This document shows positions 11,156 to 24,408 of a stretch of DNA of 43,236 bases, piece by piece. The notes beneath the pieces are model-generated. The model saw nothing but the letters and a program-made list of their open reading frames with translations, did no database searches and was not told the DNA's origin. The translations under genes and the position numbers were made by a program. Origin of the DNA: Pholiota molesta (taxonomy: Eukaryota > Basidiomycota > Agaricomycetes > Agaricales > Strophariaceae); NCBI GenBank assembly GCA_014925825.1, contig JACGCK010000317.1, positions 1 through 43,236 of the forward strand, read 5' to 3'. Within the stretch, counting starts at the first letter, position 1, and the number at the start of each line of letters is the position of its first letter.

Positions 11156-12054
11156 GGTAGCTAGCAGTTATGCTTTTGTCCAGGGTATTTATATGCGGTG
11201 TGGTGGTCGAGAACAAGAAGCAGTGCAAGGCGGTGATTCCCAAAGATGACAAGTATTACTAAAGTGGTCGAGTGCGCTAAGTATGCCTGTCTGCCGTCAT
11301 CCCCAGCTGTAACTTGAGTATAGTTTGACATCCACAGCTTCGGTCAGAAAACCGTTTCTATGTATTGAAAATTGCAAGTCTGTAACGTAGTAAGAACTAA
11401 TTGCAGGATTAATTTCAAGTTGATAGTCGGAATTGGCTTGGCAGCGGTCGAGCGGTCCGCGGGCGCGATTTGCGCGAAGGTGATAATTTCTTTTATCTGA
11501 CTGTGTTGAACAAATGTTGAATGACAGGTGCGTCTTATTCCTGCACAAAGTACTGACTGGCGCTGAGTCTTGTTAGCGGCTCAGCGCTCAGCGCTGGCAT
11601 CTATTACTCGTCTCCTCAGCATTTCTTGGCCTCAACTTGACCTTCGACAAGGGAATGGGCTTCTGAGAGGTATTGATTGCCGCTCAGTGGGCGTCAACCC
11701 TCCGCGGCGTTGACACACTATTCGGAAAGTGCGTTGTCCAAACAGTAAAAAATATTCAATCACTTCAAGATTTCGATGCGCTCGTCACCCGATCAGTAGG
11801 CGCGCTTGCCGAATGCGGACAACGCCCACGGAAGACCTATGTAGGTATGTAATGCCAACGAAGCCATATTCATCACAACGTCTGGAGTCAAGACCAGCCT
11901 CCTGGCCACAGAAAAAAAGAAGAAGGAAAAAAATTAAGAAGAAGAAAAACAGTCAAACAACCGGTCCGCTCACATCAACGACAAAGATAATCGATAATCA
12001 AGCGTACAAGCCTGAAAGCTTGACGTCCCAGAGATCTTCCAACTGCGACATATA
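11156..12054. other. Intergenic, divergent promoters of HET-C and the F-box gene
   Basis: No coding sequence is convincing. The region contains a GGCTCAGCGCTCAGCGCTGG direct repeat at about 11578-11597 and an A/G-rich stretch (AAGAAGAAGGAAAAAAATTA) at about 11917-11950. It must carry the divergent promoters for the HET-C gene (leftward from 11155) and the F-box gene (rightward from 12055). Confidence 0.4.
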
Positions 12055-13506
12055 ATGTCATCTCCTAAAGTACCTTCCCCCGGAGGCCCCATAACCCAGG
12101 TTCCATGTGATATCCTGATGGAGATCTTCATCCACTGTCTCCCGATACCCTCTCCTCCGGCCCCAGCCTGACACCACGATCGCGCCAATACTCCTCTGTC
12201 ACGTATGCTCATTCTGGCGAACGCTTGTACTGGCGTCTGCCAGCCTCTGGACACATCTATCGTATCTCCATTTTCTTGTACAGGAGTACCACTCTGGAGA
12301 GGGCTACAGCTACTACTATACATTTGAGCCTGGTGAACTTGGAATCAAGTTTATTCGGTGGTGGAAGACAAATCAGGGTCAGATAGCTCCGTCTCTGAAC
12401 TTACATCTCAGAAAATATCGTCAGGCCAATGTACGGCTAAAGATAACAGAAGACAGTGCAGCGTTCCTTCTGGAATATCTAACCTCGGCGCAATATCTCG
12501 ACCTTCATATATTCTACTGGCGTTGGATCCACGACAAGCTCGAAGCCGGATATACAGTCCTCTTCTCGAATCTACACACAGTGCTAATAAATGAAGAAAA
12601 AACTGTATCATTTAAACCCAAGCTTTTCTACCAACTCCCAGCTCCCGCCTTCCCAGCACTCCGGCGTCTATCCATAACCATGTCGGATAGTAGGCCCCTG
12701 CGCGACTTCGTAATCCCTACTCACTGGACCGGTCTCACCCACCTCTCCCTGCGCATCTCGACCTCCCTCGGCTGCTGGCTGTCCCTGATACGCGCCGTCC
12801 CATGCCTCCGATTTGCGTGCTTCGACCTCTCCATGGGCAGCGTGGTGTCCAGTCCCGATGCCCACACCCTGGCTCTTTGTCCGCAGTGTACCCTGTCAGA
12901 GCTGGCCACGCTGTCTATTTCTCTCCGCCACACAGTCCGAGTTCCCTTTCTAGTCCCGCTTAGCGTACTATTCACGGGCCTGCATCTGCCCTCCCTGCGC
13001 ACGCTATCGCTGTCCGCACCCGATGCAAAGGTCTGGGAGAACAGCCACGCGCTTCTCGCGGTCTACACCGTGCTCGGCGCCGCACCGGCGGTGACGAAAC
13101 TCGCCCTGGAACACACGAGGTCATTCAACCACACTGACACCCCTGTCATTGCCATTCCACCGACCATCAAGCCCATCTGGGCGCGCGCAACGGGGCTGGC
13201 CCATCTCCAACTCGCCCTCCCGCCCACTTTCATGGACACCGAGGAACGGGACGAAGTGCTGCGTCTGTTTGTCCGCCACATTTTCTCCTCCTCGAGTGTC
13301 TGGCTAGATCTTCGCAACCCCGCGTGCCCTATTCGCGCGATTACGATAAGCGATAGTGGATCGGCTCTTCCTATCAGCGACCTCACAATGGCGAGTGTTC
13401 GGGAGAGCGCGGGGAGAGCCCGGAGGTTGCCTTTGAGATTACCTCGGAGTCGGCGCGTCAGGCGGCTGCGGATGTGCGGAAGGAGTGGGGGGCGACAATA
13501 CGATAA
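12055..13506 (+). CDS. F-box protein, single exon, two frame breaks
   Basis: The ATG at 12055 opens MSSPKVPSPGGP and then an F-box (QVPCDILMEIFIHCLP, and after the break APILLCHVCSFWRTLVLASASLW), typical of agaricomycete F-box/LRR-like proteins that recruit substrates to SCF ligases. The frame changes by a net +1 within the C-rich stretch at about 12140-12170. This frame then runs unbroken through LEYLTSAQYLDLHIFYWRW and a leucine-rich body to about 13410. There a run of four Gs (13411-13414) probably lacks one G: the next frame continues ESPEVAFEITSESARQAAAD and ends at a TAA at 13504-13506. The alternative is the arginine-rich tail running to 13528. There are no introns. Either the gene is a young pseudogene or the breaks are sequencing errors; I favour errors for the second break. 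Confidence 0.7.
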
Positions 13507-14252
13507 TATTGTGCGCTGGAGTATATAGCAGTTCGAACAGGATGCAATCGGCGCTTACGGCGACAGGGAGTCAACCTGTAGGGTAATATACTGATTCTTG
13601 TAACTTAGTAGGTTTAGTTGTTGACCATGTTCAGACAAAAACCCCAGCCATGTCAAGAATCCAGGAGAAAGAAGGCCGAAACAGGTTCTTTAGTACGCAG
13701 TATAGAGACTACCTTGGAAGCATGTTCCAGGCAGAGCGTTCTGGAAGTCGAGCTCAACCACGTTTGTCTACGAGGTCGCAAGCATAAACAGGCCGTTGAT
13801 AAATCATGACGATCGACATTCGTGGGTTCTCCGAGATTGCCTTCAGAATCTAAACTGGAAGCATATAGTGTACAGATGTGATAACAAGCCATGGTGGTAA
13901 GCACAGGGCGAGAACACAGCAAGTCCAGAACATGAGGTCAAGATGTGATGCAACTGCACTGCACTGGCATGATCGCACAACATACATATAGAGCTGCGCC
14001 GGATCCAAAAATTGGAGCAAGCAGGCAAGATCTGACTAGGACGACGCTGGAGGACGGTGGTGTAATTAGAAGAAGGGCTGCTAATTGACTCGGTTAATGA
14101 CTACAGGGCCGGCATTATCCGAAATATCAAGGATTACGAATATTTTTTCTGGTGGCAAGTTGTTGACCTCCAACACCACTCATCCATCCTCTGTAAGTCC
14201 CTCTCCTCGCCACTTCTCTCCACATTCTCACATCTGTCGCCCGCCAGCCATC
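13507..14252. other. Intergenic region, no gene recognised
   Basis: Small ORFs occur on both strands (13618-13809 plus; 13922-13653 minus) without recognisable motifs or splice support. The pyrimidine-rich stretch at about 14185-14250 immediately upstream of the ATG at 14253 looks like a promoter/5' UTR. A reading frame upstream of that ATG stays open from 14085 but lacks the composition of coding sequence. Confidence 0.4.
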
Positions 14253-15954
14253 ATGACCGCCTCCAATCCCACCGCTACCCACTCCAACATCGTTCCATCC
14301 GAAGTTGGCTGGCAGTTCGTGCCGCAATACTACACCTTTGTCAACAAGGAGCCCCATCGTCTTCACTGTTTCTACAACAAAAACTCGACATTCATTCATG
14401 GCACTGAAGGAGAGGACATGAAACCGTGCTTTGGTCAACAGGTGGGTCTCGCTTACATTGTTTTGCTGCGGTGCCCTGGAACGAGGCAGAATCCGCCACA
14501 TGGGTCTTTTACCCCACCTATTTCATTGTAACTTACCCCAAATTTTACATAGGAAATCCACAACAAAATCACCTCCATCGGATTCGATGACTGCAAAGTG
14601 TTCATTCACTCGGTCGACGCCCAGTCGTCCGCCAACGGCGGCATCATCATCCAGGTCATCGGTGAGATGTCGAACCACGGCGACCCATGGCGCAAGTTCG
14701 TGCAGACCTTCTTCCTCGCGGAGCAGCCCAACGGCTACTTCGTCCTGAACGACATCTTCCGCTTCCTCAAGGAAGAGACCGTGGAGGACAGCGCCAGCGA
14801 CGCTGCCGAGGAACCCATTGACAGTGTCGACTCTGTCCCCGTGGCAGCTCCTCCCCAACCGGAAGCTGTTGCCCCCGCCCCAGAGCCCGTGTACGAGCCC
14901 GTGCGCGAGCCCACTCCTCCTCCTGCCCCCGTCGCGGAGCCCGAGCCTGCGCCACTCACCCCCGTCGAGGAGGCTCCCGCCGCCACGCCAGAACCAGCTG
15001 AGCCAGCTATCACCCAAACGCCTACCCCGCGCCTGAGCAACAGCAGGCCCTCCCACCGCCCAACCCAACGGCATCCACACCCCCGAGCCCGAGAAGGCTG
15101 CACCTGAGGCGACGCCCGAACCCGCCGCGGCGCCCGTTCCTACCCCGCGGCACCTGCTGCCGCTGCGCCCGCTCAGGCGGCTGCACCACAACCGCCAGCA
15201 CCCGTTCCTGCGCCCCAGCCTGCTGCCCCCGCGGCGCCACGCTCATGGGCATCGCTCGCCGCCTCAAATTCGAGGAAGTGGGGTGCTGCGGTTGCCCAGG
15301 AGTCGCGTGGGACGACCGAGACGCTCAGCCCGGCTCCCAGCACCAGTGCAGCGCAGACCCCCTCAGCCACTCCAGCACCTGGTGCCCAACGTCCTCCACA
15401 GGGCGGACAACAGGATCGGGGCGAGCACCCAGCGTATGTTGCGGCTCAAAGCGTAACCACCGCGCAATGTTTCGTCAAGGTACATATTTTTCCTTTCTTC
15501 GAAATTCTTAGAACAAGTTTCTGACTCGACTGTCGTTGATCAGGGTGTCACTGAGCCCGTCTCTCAACCTGCGCTGCAGCAACTGCTCACCCAGCGCTTC
15601 GGCCCAATCAAGGAGCTCGAGATCGTGCGCTCCAAGGCGTGCGCGTTCCTCGAGTTCGTGAGCGTCGACAGCGCACGGCGCGCCATCGTCGCCTCGCTCT
15701 CGCAAAACCAGGGCGGCGAGGGCGGTGTGTGGGTCGACAGCGAGGCGGGCCGGGTCCGGATCTCCGTCGAGACGAAGAAGGAGAGAGGCGAGAGGCCTGT
15801 GAATACGCGCGGTAGGGGCGCCGCACCGGGCCAGGGAGGCGACGGCGGACGGGGCCAGGCGCAGGGACAGGGCGGTGAAGGTGGGCGGGGCCAGGGCTCT
15901 TTCAGGGGCCGTGGTGGTGCTGGAAGGGGACGCGGCGGTGCGCAGGCCAAGTAA
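14253..15954 (+). CDS. NTF2-RRM-RGG protein, G3BP/Bre5-like
   Basis: Exons 14253-14441, 14553-15479 and 15544-15954, all phase 0. Domain order is that of G3BP/Rasputin/Bre5: NTF2-like (VGWQFVPQYYTFVNKEPHRL to GYFVLNDIFRFLKE, about residues 18-140), then a long Pro/Ala/Glu-rich linker. An RRM follows with RNP2 TAQCFVKGV and RNP1 SKACAFLEF, and then a Gly/Arg tail (RGRGAAPGQGG to GRGRGGAQAK). Such proteins bind RNA and, in animals and yeast, act in stress granules or as deubiquitinase cofactors. The linker frame breaks three times (at about 15025-15028, 15048-15050 and 15143-15146), each time by one missing C in a C run. The net loss of three bases brings the original frame back before RSWASLAASNSRKWG. 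This compensating pattern argues for base-calling errors, and the gene is probably functional. Confidence 0.85.
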
Positions 15955-16923
15955 AGATGGACTTTTGGTGGATTGATGGTGGTGGTCGGGTGCCACGCGG
16001 GTTTTCGTAGAAGGTTGGACTAGGAAGGCTCGCGCCTTGATACACTTTTCTTCTTCTTTCTCTCTTCCTTTCTAGACATGTGTCAAGGTCGGCACCGTTT
16101 GTTTCTTTTTTTCTTTCATGCATCCGCTTCTTTTTTCTCTCTCGCTACGATACACACATCCCACATCCCCCCGCACACACCTTACTCTTTTGTTGTTGCT
16201 TTTCGCCACGCATCCTGCATCTTTTGCATTCCTTTTTTTGGTCCTTTTGTCGTCGCTGTTGTTGTTGTCTACTGTCTATCATCTTTGCTTTGCCCCTCCA
16301 CGCCATACCGCATTACATACAACTACCATTCATTTTTTTCGTGTAACGACGTGTTATATGACATCCCATTTTCCGTTTTTCTTTTCATGTGCATGTACAT
16401 GGTCATTGGAGTGAGCTCTAGTGAGTTTCGGGAGGGTTTGTGACGCTTTCTATATCTGAGTCTGAGATACAATTACGCTCTCAATTATTTATCGACGCCA
16501 TAGGACTGTGATGTGTCGTGTCTAAACCACGACTGTATTCTAGATCTTCTGTATGGATATTATCTGTGATGATACAAAGCAGGTTTGAAGGAAACCGAGG
16601 AGACCTTACCAGAAGCGTCAGTAATGTCAAGGGCCGCCCAAGGATAAGAAATTGGTGGGCTTTACTGAAAAATTTCTCCCGGTGCTTTGGAGCTCTAGCC
16701 AAGTAGGGCAATTTTTTTTGCAAAGAAAAACCGCCACATTCTGTTGTACTTGCATTCTGCTTCAACTTGTGTTTCTATAGTTCAGAGAGCGTGAGAAAAA
16801 TGCCTCGTTGACAAGATGTATCATCCCCTCCACAATCCCTTCATTGGATGCGCAGTCTTCTTCGTTTCAACATTCATCGATAATTGGGACGATATTCCTT
16901 ATATTCGTTAATATCCAAAGACA
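15955..16923. other. 3' UTR and intergenic region before gamma-tubulin
   Basis: From about 16045 to 16390 the plus strand is strongly T/C-rich, giving long leucine/phenylalanine-rich ORFs in several frames at once, a composition artefact. It is probably the 3' UTR and terminator of the G3BP-like gene followed by the gamma-tubulin promoter. A T-run of nine lies at 16711-16719. No further gene is seen. Confidence 0.4.
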
Positions 16924-18673
16924 ATGCCTAGAGAGTTCGTCACTCTACAACTGGGACAGTGCGGGAACCAAGGTACGAAAAGCCGTCTTTCTCAGAACGT
17001 TTGCTAATGCAATATCTATCCTCAAGTGGGCTCGGCTTTCTGGCAGAGGCTCTGCACTGAACACGGGATCGGTGAGGACGGCATCCTCAAAGACCTTTCA
17101 ATAGACGGCGGCGACAGAAAAAGCGCGTTTTTCTACCAGGCAGACGACGAGCGATACATTCCGCGAGCCATCCTAGTGGACTTGGAACCAAGGGTGCGTC
17201 GTCTTGATCCTTGACATCTTTTGTTTCCTTGAACGCGGTATAGGTTATCAACAATGTTCTGTCTTCAGCCTACGCGCGTCTATATAACCCGGAAACATCT
17301 TCAAATGGAAGGATGGTGGGGGAGCGGGGAATAATTGGGCGCAAGGGTATTCGTACGGAGAGGAAATCTACGAGGATGTCATGGAAATGATAGACCGCGA
17401 GACAGAGGGATGCGATTCCCTTGAGGTGCGCCGAAATCTGCATCCATTCGCTCCCGAAAAAATACTGATCAAATACTACAGGCTTTTATGGTCATGCACT
17501 CGATCGCAGGGGGCACTGGCTCTGGCCTCGGTTCATTCATCCTCGAACGTCTAAACGATCGTTTCCCGAAGAAGCTCCTCCAGACCTACAGTGTCTTTCC
17601 CAACGCGAGTGAGGGCGACGTCGTTGTACAGCCCTACAACGCGATGCTCACGCTCAAACGGCTCGTCAAGAACACCGACTCAGTCATCGTGCTGGACAAT
17701 GCGGCGCTGTCGAGAATCGTTGCCGATACGCTGCATGTCGCGACACCGTCCTTCGACCAGACGAATCAACTCGCAGCTGCGGTTATGGCGGCGAGCACGC
17801 AGACTATCCGGTTCCCTGGGCACACGTACAATGATCTGGTCAGCTTGGTCGCGTCGTTGATCCCGACACCCCGTTGCCACTTCCTGACTACCTCATATAC
17901 CCCTTTCACGAGCGATCACATTGACGAGGTACGTTGACTGGCATCTGTTTTTGAGCAATACTGATGTGCTATGCAGGCAAAAACTGTACGAAGAACAACC
18001 CTACTAGATGTCGTGCGGCGTCTCCTTCAGCCTCGAAACAGGATGATATACGCGCCCCCAACGAAATCATCGGTTTATATCTCCAACCTAAACATCATTC
18101 AAGGTGATGTAGATGCACAAGAGGTAGGTTGATCGCCTTGCTTTCCCTCAGGCATTATCTAATGATGGTTCTTATCATAGGTCCAACAATGCCTAATTCG
18201 CATCAGGGAGCGTGGATTAGCACCGTTTATTCCCTGGGGTCCGGCTGCGCTGCAGATTGCGCTTGCACGCCGCTCGCCGTATGTACACATGAGCCACCGC
18301 GTGAGCGGCGTGATGCTCGCCAACCATACTGGAATTGTCCCGGTGCGTGCTAAATATCTTCTGAATTTTTTGATTAGCTTACGGTTGGGTACATTGCGGG
18401 CAGGTCTTCAAACGTATGATCGACCAGTTCGACAGGCTGTGGAAGCGAAATGCATTTTTGGAGCAGTATAAGAAGTTTGATAACATTCTGGAGGAGTTTG
18501 AAGACGCTAGGTATGTGGCTGCGTTGCTTCAACCTTTAACCATCAAATTCTGACGGGTGTTCTACTCTGCTTTGTTGAACAGGGCCTCATGTGCCGAGCT
18601 TCAAAAAGAATACAAGGCCTGCGAGACTCCTGAATATGCGACTTATGGAGCACCGCAGCCGGAAAATCCATGA
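16924..18673 (+). CDS. Gamma-tubulin
   Basis: Gamma-tubulin nucleates microtubules at the spindle pole body within the gamma-TuC. Eight exons: 16924-16972, 17027-17193, 17244-17425, 17482-17928, 17977-18123, 18181-18342, 18404-18510 and 18583-18673, giving about 450 residues (family 450-470). Hallmarks are [16 protein letters not shown], the [21 protein letters not shown] segment (specific to gamma rather than alpha/beta), and the GTP-binding loop [14 protein letters not shown]. Also present are [45 protein letters not shown] and [13 protein letters not shown]. Exon 3 is one base short: at 17293-17295 an A run reads AAA where the conserved Asn codon and the downstream frame require AAAA. With that base the [16 protein letters not shown] signature and the exon phase are restored. 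An essential, normally single-copy gene is unlikely to be dead, so I read this as a sequence error. Confidence 0.94.
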
Positions 18674-19330
18674 AAAGGAGCAGAAACTTCGCCATTATAA
18701 CCCCTCCTACAACATACGAGGCCCACTGCTTGTGAAGTACCCTGGGTGGAGCCTTGATATTGTCACGACTTCCTCAGCAACCCTTTTTGTGGCCGAACAG
18801 TTTTCCAGAACGCCCTAAAGGGAAAGCTCTGTGATTCGCGCGAGGGCCTTTCACAGACACTTCGGCATTTGTCAATGTGTTGGAGAAAGAAACAAGCTTA
18901 ATTTGCGCAACCCACGCAAAGCATTTCGAATTATTCGAAGTACAAGACGGGGCAATCCTTCTGGTCAAGGGTCTTAAATCCTTGAGCCTAATACATGTCT
19001 GTCGCATCTGTTGCACTGGAATTGGAGGGTGTTTACTTCGCTATCTTCGAATGATGAATGCCCCCCTTGTCACAACCCTCCCGGCCCTTCGTTTGTGACA
19101 CATATCCTCTGTAATTGAGTATGAATCATCTGCTCTCTAGGTCCCATGCATCCCATGCATCCACATCATCCGGCTCTTGCGCCTTTTTCTCTTTCTCTTC
19201 ACAAATTAGACACTTCGAAAGGTCTGAGATGTGCGTATGGTTTGTATATGAAAGGCTGCAATCCTATCGATCAAAACCAGAGCACGGAGGCGTCAGCATA
19301 ATTCAGTACGTTTCATGATGTTCAAAAGAG
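18674..19330. other. Intergenic region between convergent gamma-tubulin and NACHT genes
   Basis: This is the shared 3' flank of two convergently transcribed genes. Small ORFs (18877-19098 plus, 19016-18774 minus) show no recognisable motif. CCCATGCATCCCATGCATCC near 19141-19162 is a short direct repeat. Nothing else can be supported. Confidence 0.4.
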
Positions 19331-21802
19331 TCAACCAACCTTGATATATCGCAAACTATATTTTCCTATATTTGCTCGGCCGACGGACCATCCATGCTCC
19401 GGCAGCTGGAGTACACGATCTCGCAAAAACACTGCGAGCTCCAAATCGTTCGGACATTTAGCGAGGATTTCCTCGAAGAAGTAGCATGCGCAGAATCGAT
19501 CATGCAATGAAATGATTCCGTCCTCGTCGCCGTCGTATGGCAGACTATAGGGTGCACTCCAATCCTTTGTGTATATATGAACGCGGAAGGTCTTCTTCGG
19601 GTCCCTATTTATGATTCTGAATGCAAGATAAGCCCAAGTCTGAAATCAGACTTACTTTGGACACATGTTCTCCACAATTTCGATGGCGAGCGCCTTAAAG
19701 TTGGCTTTTATAGGAAAATAAGTGCCAGCACGAGTACTATCACTGAAAAAATCAGCAAGCGACTCAGAGGTGTCTTGCCCTTGAAAGCCGAATAAAGTAT
19801 TGTCCAGTAATTTCACATCTCGGGTGTCAGTCCTACGCGCCATGATAATAGAGTAAATGGGCACCGTCGAATTGAGAAAGTATTGCGGGAAAATAGTATA
19901 GGTCGATGGCATGATCAGGGATAGACTTGCCCAATACCCGGAAATCATCCGAACTTGCATTCCAGCAGCCTAATATGCGGTCGTGAATAATGTCTTTGGA
20001 GAATTCCTATTATAATTTGCATGGACCATAAGTAAGCACTGAGTGTGACGACTAGAAATTTGCAGCGCGAACCTTTTCCTTCAAACAAGTGAACAGATCA
20101 TTCCAAGGCGTGTTATAGAACTGGGCTAGGGTAATTCCGCCCAGGCATTTTTCTATGCTAAGATTTTCCAGTGCATATTTCAGTTCATCCGTCAATTGAG
20201 AGCGAGGATAATGTGCTGTAAATCCTGCTATCATGCCGTCCAGGAACGGGCTGTGCGGCTCAGATTCATCCCGAATGCGCATTATACAATGGAGAAACGA
20301 GACAGTAAGGTGGGTATGGCCCTTTGCGGGATCGATGTAAAATTCCCGAGCTCGAGACGGGTCGGTGAGGAAATCGACCATCGAAGCATGGTGGATCCGG
20401 AGCACGTCTCCTTGGTCGTCATTTGTAGCAGGCACATTCATAAGCGCATACATGTCCGTGAGCGCTAATCGCATATCACCCTGGTCGTATCCAAACAGAG
20501 TTGACACGAAGTCGATTGTAGGCAAGGTGTGTTCGCTGAAGCGCAAGATCAAGAACGTGAGGACCTCCAGGACCATAGGCAGATCAGCCACCGCCCCCAA
20601 AACCAGTCGATAAAGGTTATCTAGCTGGAAAAAAGGGTCTTGTTTGCCTTTCATAATATCTGGCGCAAGAATCGTGTTTAGGCGAACGGAAGGGTTATGG
20701 CGTGGAGAATCAATGTACTTGGCGGCGGTAGCTGCGTAGATGAACTGGCTAGACGAGGTGCGGAGAAGATATTGCATCTGCTGTGCCGTGGGCCATTCCA
20801 ACGGAAGGTGTGCGCGTATCGGATGTGTGGCCTTGATTTTTTGGAATGTAGATTGTAGGAACACCTCAATATCCATATCCGCCTCGTAGTCGGGTTGCAG
20901 CTTGATATGCATGCTACCTGATAGAACGTAAATATCACTACCCTCGAATACCTGCCGGATCTCATACTCTGGTCGACTCGATATAAGGAAAACACAAAGT
21001 GGGGCTGGCAGCAAGTCGTGGCTGTAAATAATGCATGCAATGGCTTTAAGCACTTCGCGCTGTGCACTGCCAGTCAGACACTCATCAAGAGCATCGATCA
21101 GGAAAAACATGGGCGTTGGGCTGGCAGGCGACATGAGAAGCTCAGGAGCGGTACTGGCCATCTCGTTCAACGGTTGAACAATCAACACCTGCACTTGCGT
21201 CTCAAGTTTGCGCGTGAAGATAGCCTGGTCCGCCTCGATAGCATCGACCACGCGCTCCTGGATGGCCGGGAAGGCCTGAAGGAGCTGATATGCGACAGTC
21301 GCAATAAAACGCGATGGGTTATTACGCTCCGGGGCCGTGCGTGCAAAGAAAAAGCTGCCCGCAAGGATGCCTTCCAGGGCGCACAATTCCGCGATGGTTT
21401 GCATGATCGCGGACTTCCCGGCGCCAGCGGGGCCGTTGAGCCACAGCACCGCGTCATATCGGTCGTGCTTCCGCAGCCGCCAGTTCAGGATCTGCGCGAT
21501 GATGGCCTTTCGGGTGTCTCTATGGCATTTGGGAGGGTCCCCCCGTTCCGCAGCGTCGTGGAAGGCACCTGAAGCGATGTAGTCTAGCAGGATTTTCATG
21601 CCTAACAGTGCGCGGAGGGTTGATGTTAGAAGAATTCTGTCAGCCGTTGGAATTGTGAATTGTGCGCACCTCGTCGCTCGGAGAGGCTGGGAGTGGGAGA
21701 GCCAAAGTAAGCATTTCCCTGGACCGCAGCTATGACGCCTCCGTTGATCGTAGGACTCTGAGCATTCGGAAAAAAGTTGGGTTGCCCTGGTTCTGATATC
21801 AT
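19331..21802 (-). CDS. NACHT-domain STAND NTPase (fungal NLR-like) with unknown C-terminal region
   Basis: Exon 1 (21802-21670) encodes a short N-terminal motif (PTINGGVIAAVQGNAYFG). After intron 21669-21602, exon 2 (21601-20073) carries the NACHT NTPase. The P-loop GPAGAGKS is at about residues 101-108 and the Walker B FFLIDALDE at about 210-218. A sensor-like LISSRPEYEIR and the typical agaricomycete segment IHHASMVDFLTDPSRAREFY follow. Intron 20072-20007 leads to exon 3, FSKDIIHDRILGCWNASSDD to YFPAILSQFDGAHLLYYHG, stopping at 19833. In the +1 frame, coding continues: DTRDVKLLDNTLFGFQGQD, an intron starting GTAAGT at about 19653, then KTFRVHIYTKDWSAPYSLPY to GWSVGRANI, ending at 19331. I treat both halves as one gene with a frame break near 19835. 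STAND NTPases act as ligand-triggered oligomerising switches, often in fungal non-self recognition. I cannot assign the C-terminal region, and WD/ANK/TPR repeats are absent. Confidence 0.8.
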
Positions 21803-22796
21803 TGGGATATTAAGATATGGTCTGGGGAAAATGATTATGGTCGTTGTCAGCGATAAGAAACAAGGACACTGGAATGTATTATGTCAGTGCATGAGAAATC
21901 TTTGAATAGAATAATCAAAGAACAATGACATGTATAGACTCAGAGTGACGACACGGTCTTTTATACCTACCGGTTGTACCTGACTAGAGTCCAGTGACGA
22001 GCGCTGGACCAGCGCTCATCTCTAATGAGATCTCTATCGCGTTCCAATCGGTGATGAATATATGGGAAGAAAGCGATGGGCATGAGAGAACTCACATCTG
22101 TTGCGCGATCAGGAGCAGACTGGTCACGTCTTTCAACTGGCAAAAATAGGCTTCGCCAAAAAGAGAGAAGAGGAAAAGAAATTGAATTACACAAATCCCA
22201 AGAACGAATCAACAAGCCACAAAATTAACCCTACAAAAGAAATCGCACATCGTCCCATAAATGTTGTAACGCGGTATTTTAAAATACGCATGCGAAGACG
22301 AGAGAAATATGCATAGCAATCAGCCAGCGCAGCACAACCGAGCTGCGAAAGTAGTCCGCGTATTCTTCGAACGAAAAGGAATTGTCCAAGGGAACAGAGG
22401 ATGGGTATCGTTAAGAATGTTCATCTCGTCTCGCATCGCCTCTTTCCACCACGCCGCACCAGTGAAGCCTTGGAGCAGCAGCTGCATTAGAGAGTGAGTG
22501 CCAGAGGTAAGATGGAGACGCAGTGAGACCGGTATTGCGTATGCGTATGTAGTGCGTTTTTAATTTCATAATTGAGATTGGGCGGCGGCCAGCGACAATG
22601 CTTTGTTTTGGTTGGAATTTTGTGCTATATATACAAACAGACAGAACGGCCAATAGAACTAGAGAAAAAAAAAAAAAAAAAAAAGACAAGCATCAGCACG
22701 ATTTCGGCGAACAGAGGTGGTACTATCGATACACACCTACAAAAAAAGGTTCATAAAACTCTACAGGTATTAAAACAAGTCGACATGCGTGGGCGT
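21803..22796. other. Intergenic: NACHT gene promoter and MAPK 3' flank
   Basis: Both flanking genes run leftward, so this is the upstream region of the NACHT gene and the downstream region of the kinase gene. No coding sequence is recognised. It holds an uninterrupted run of 20 A at 22665-22684. Confidence 0.4.
22665..22684. repeat. Poly(A) tract, 20 uninterrupted A
   Basis: Twenty consecutive A on the plus strand, immediately followed by GACAAG, about 110 bases beyond the stop codon of the leftward MAP kinase gene. It could be a simple microsatellite, a nucleosome-excluding element or the tail of an old retro-insertion; no adjacent element was recognised. Confidence 0.8.

Positions 22797-24408
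<1,612 letters not shown>

Noticed and set aside
14523..15191. 222-codon minus ORF opposite the G3BP-like linker
   Set aside because: It arises from Pro/Ala-rich GC codons read backwards; it has no motifs, and the plus strand has NTF2 and RRM domains on either side.
15508..15996. Minus ORFs opposite the RRM exon
   Set aside because: Shadow of the RRM-RGG coding exon; low-complexity product.
16078..16443. Overlapping plus ORFs rich in Phe, Leu and Ser
   Set aside because: T/C-rich 3' UTR composition opens several frames at once; there is no conserved motif.
21018..21572. 184-codon plus ORF across the NACHT domain
   Set aside because: Antisense shadow of the P-loop exon.
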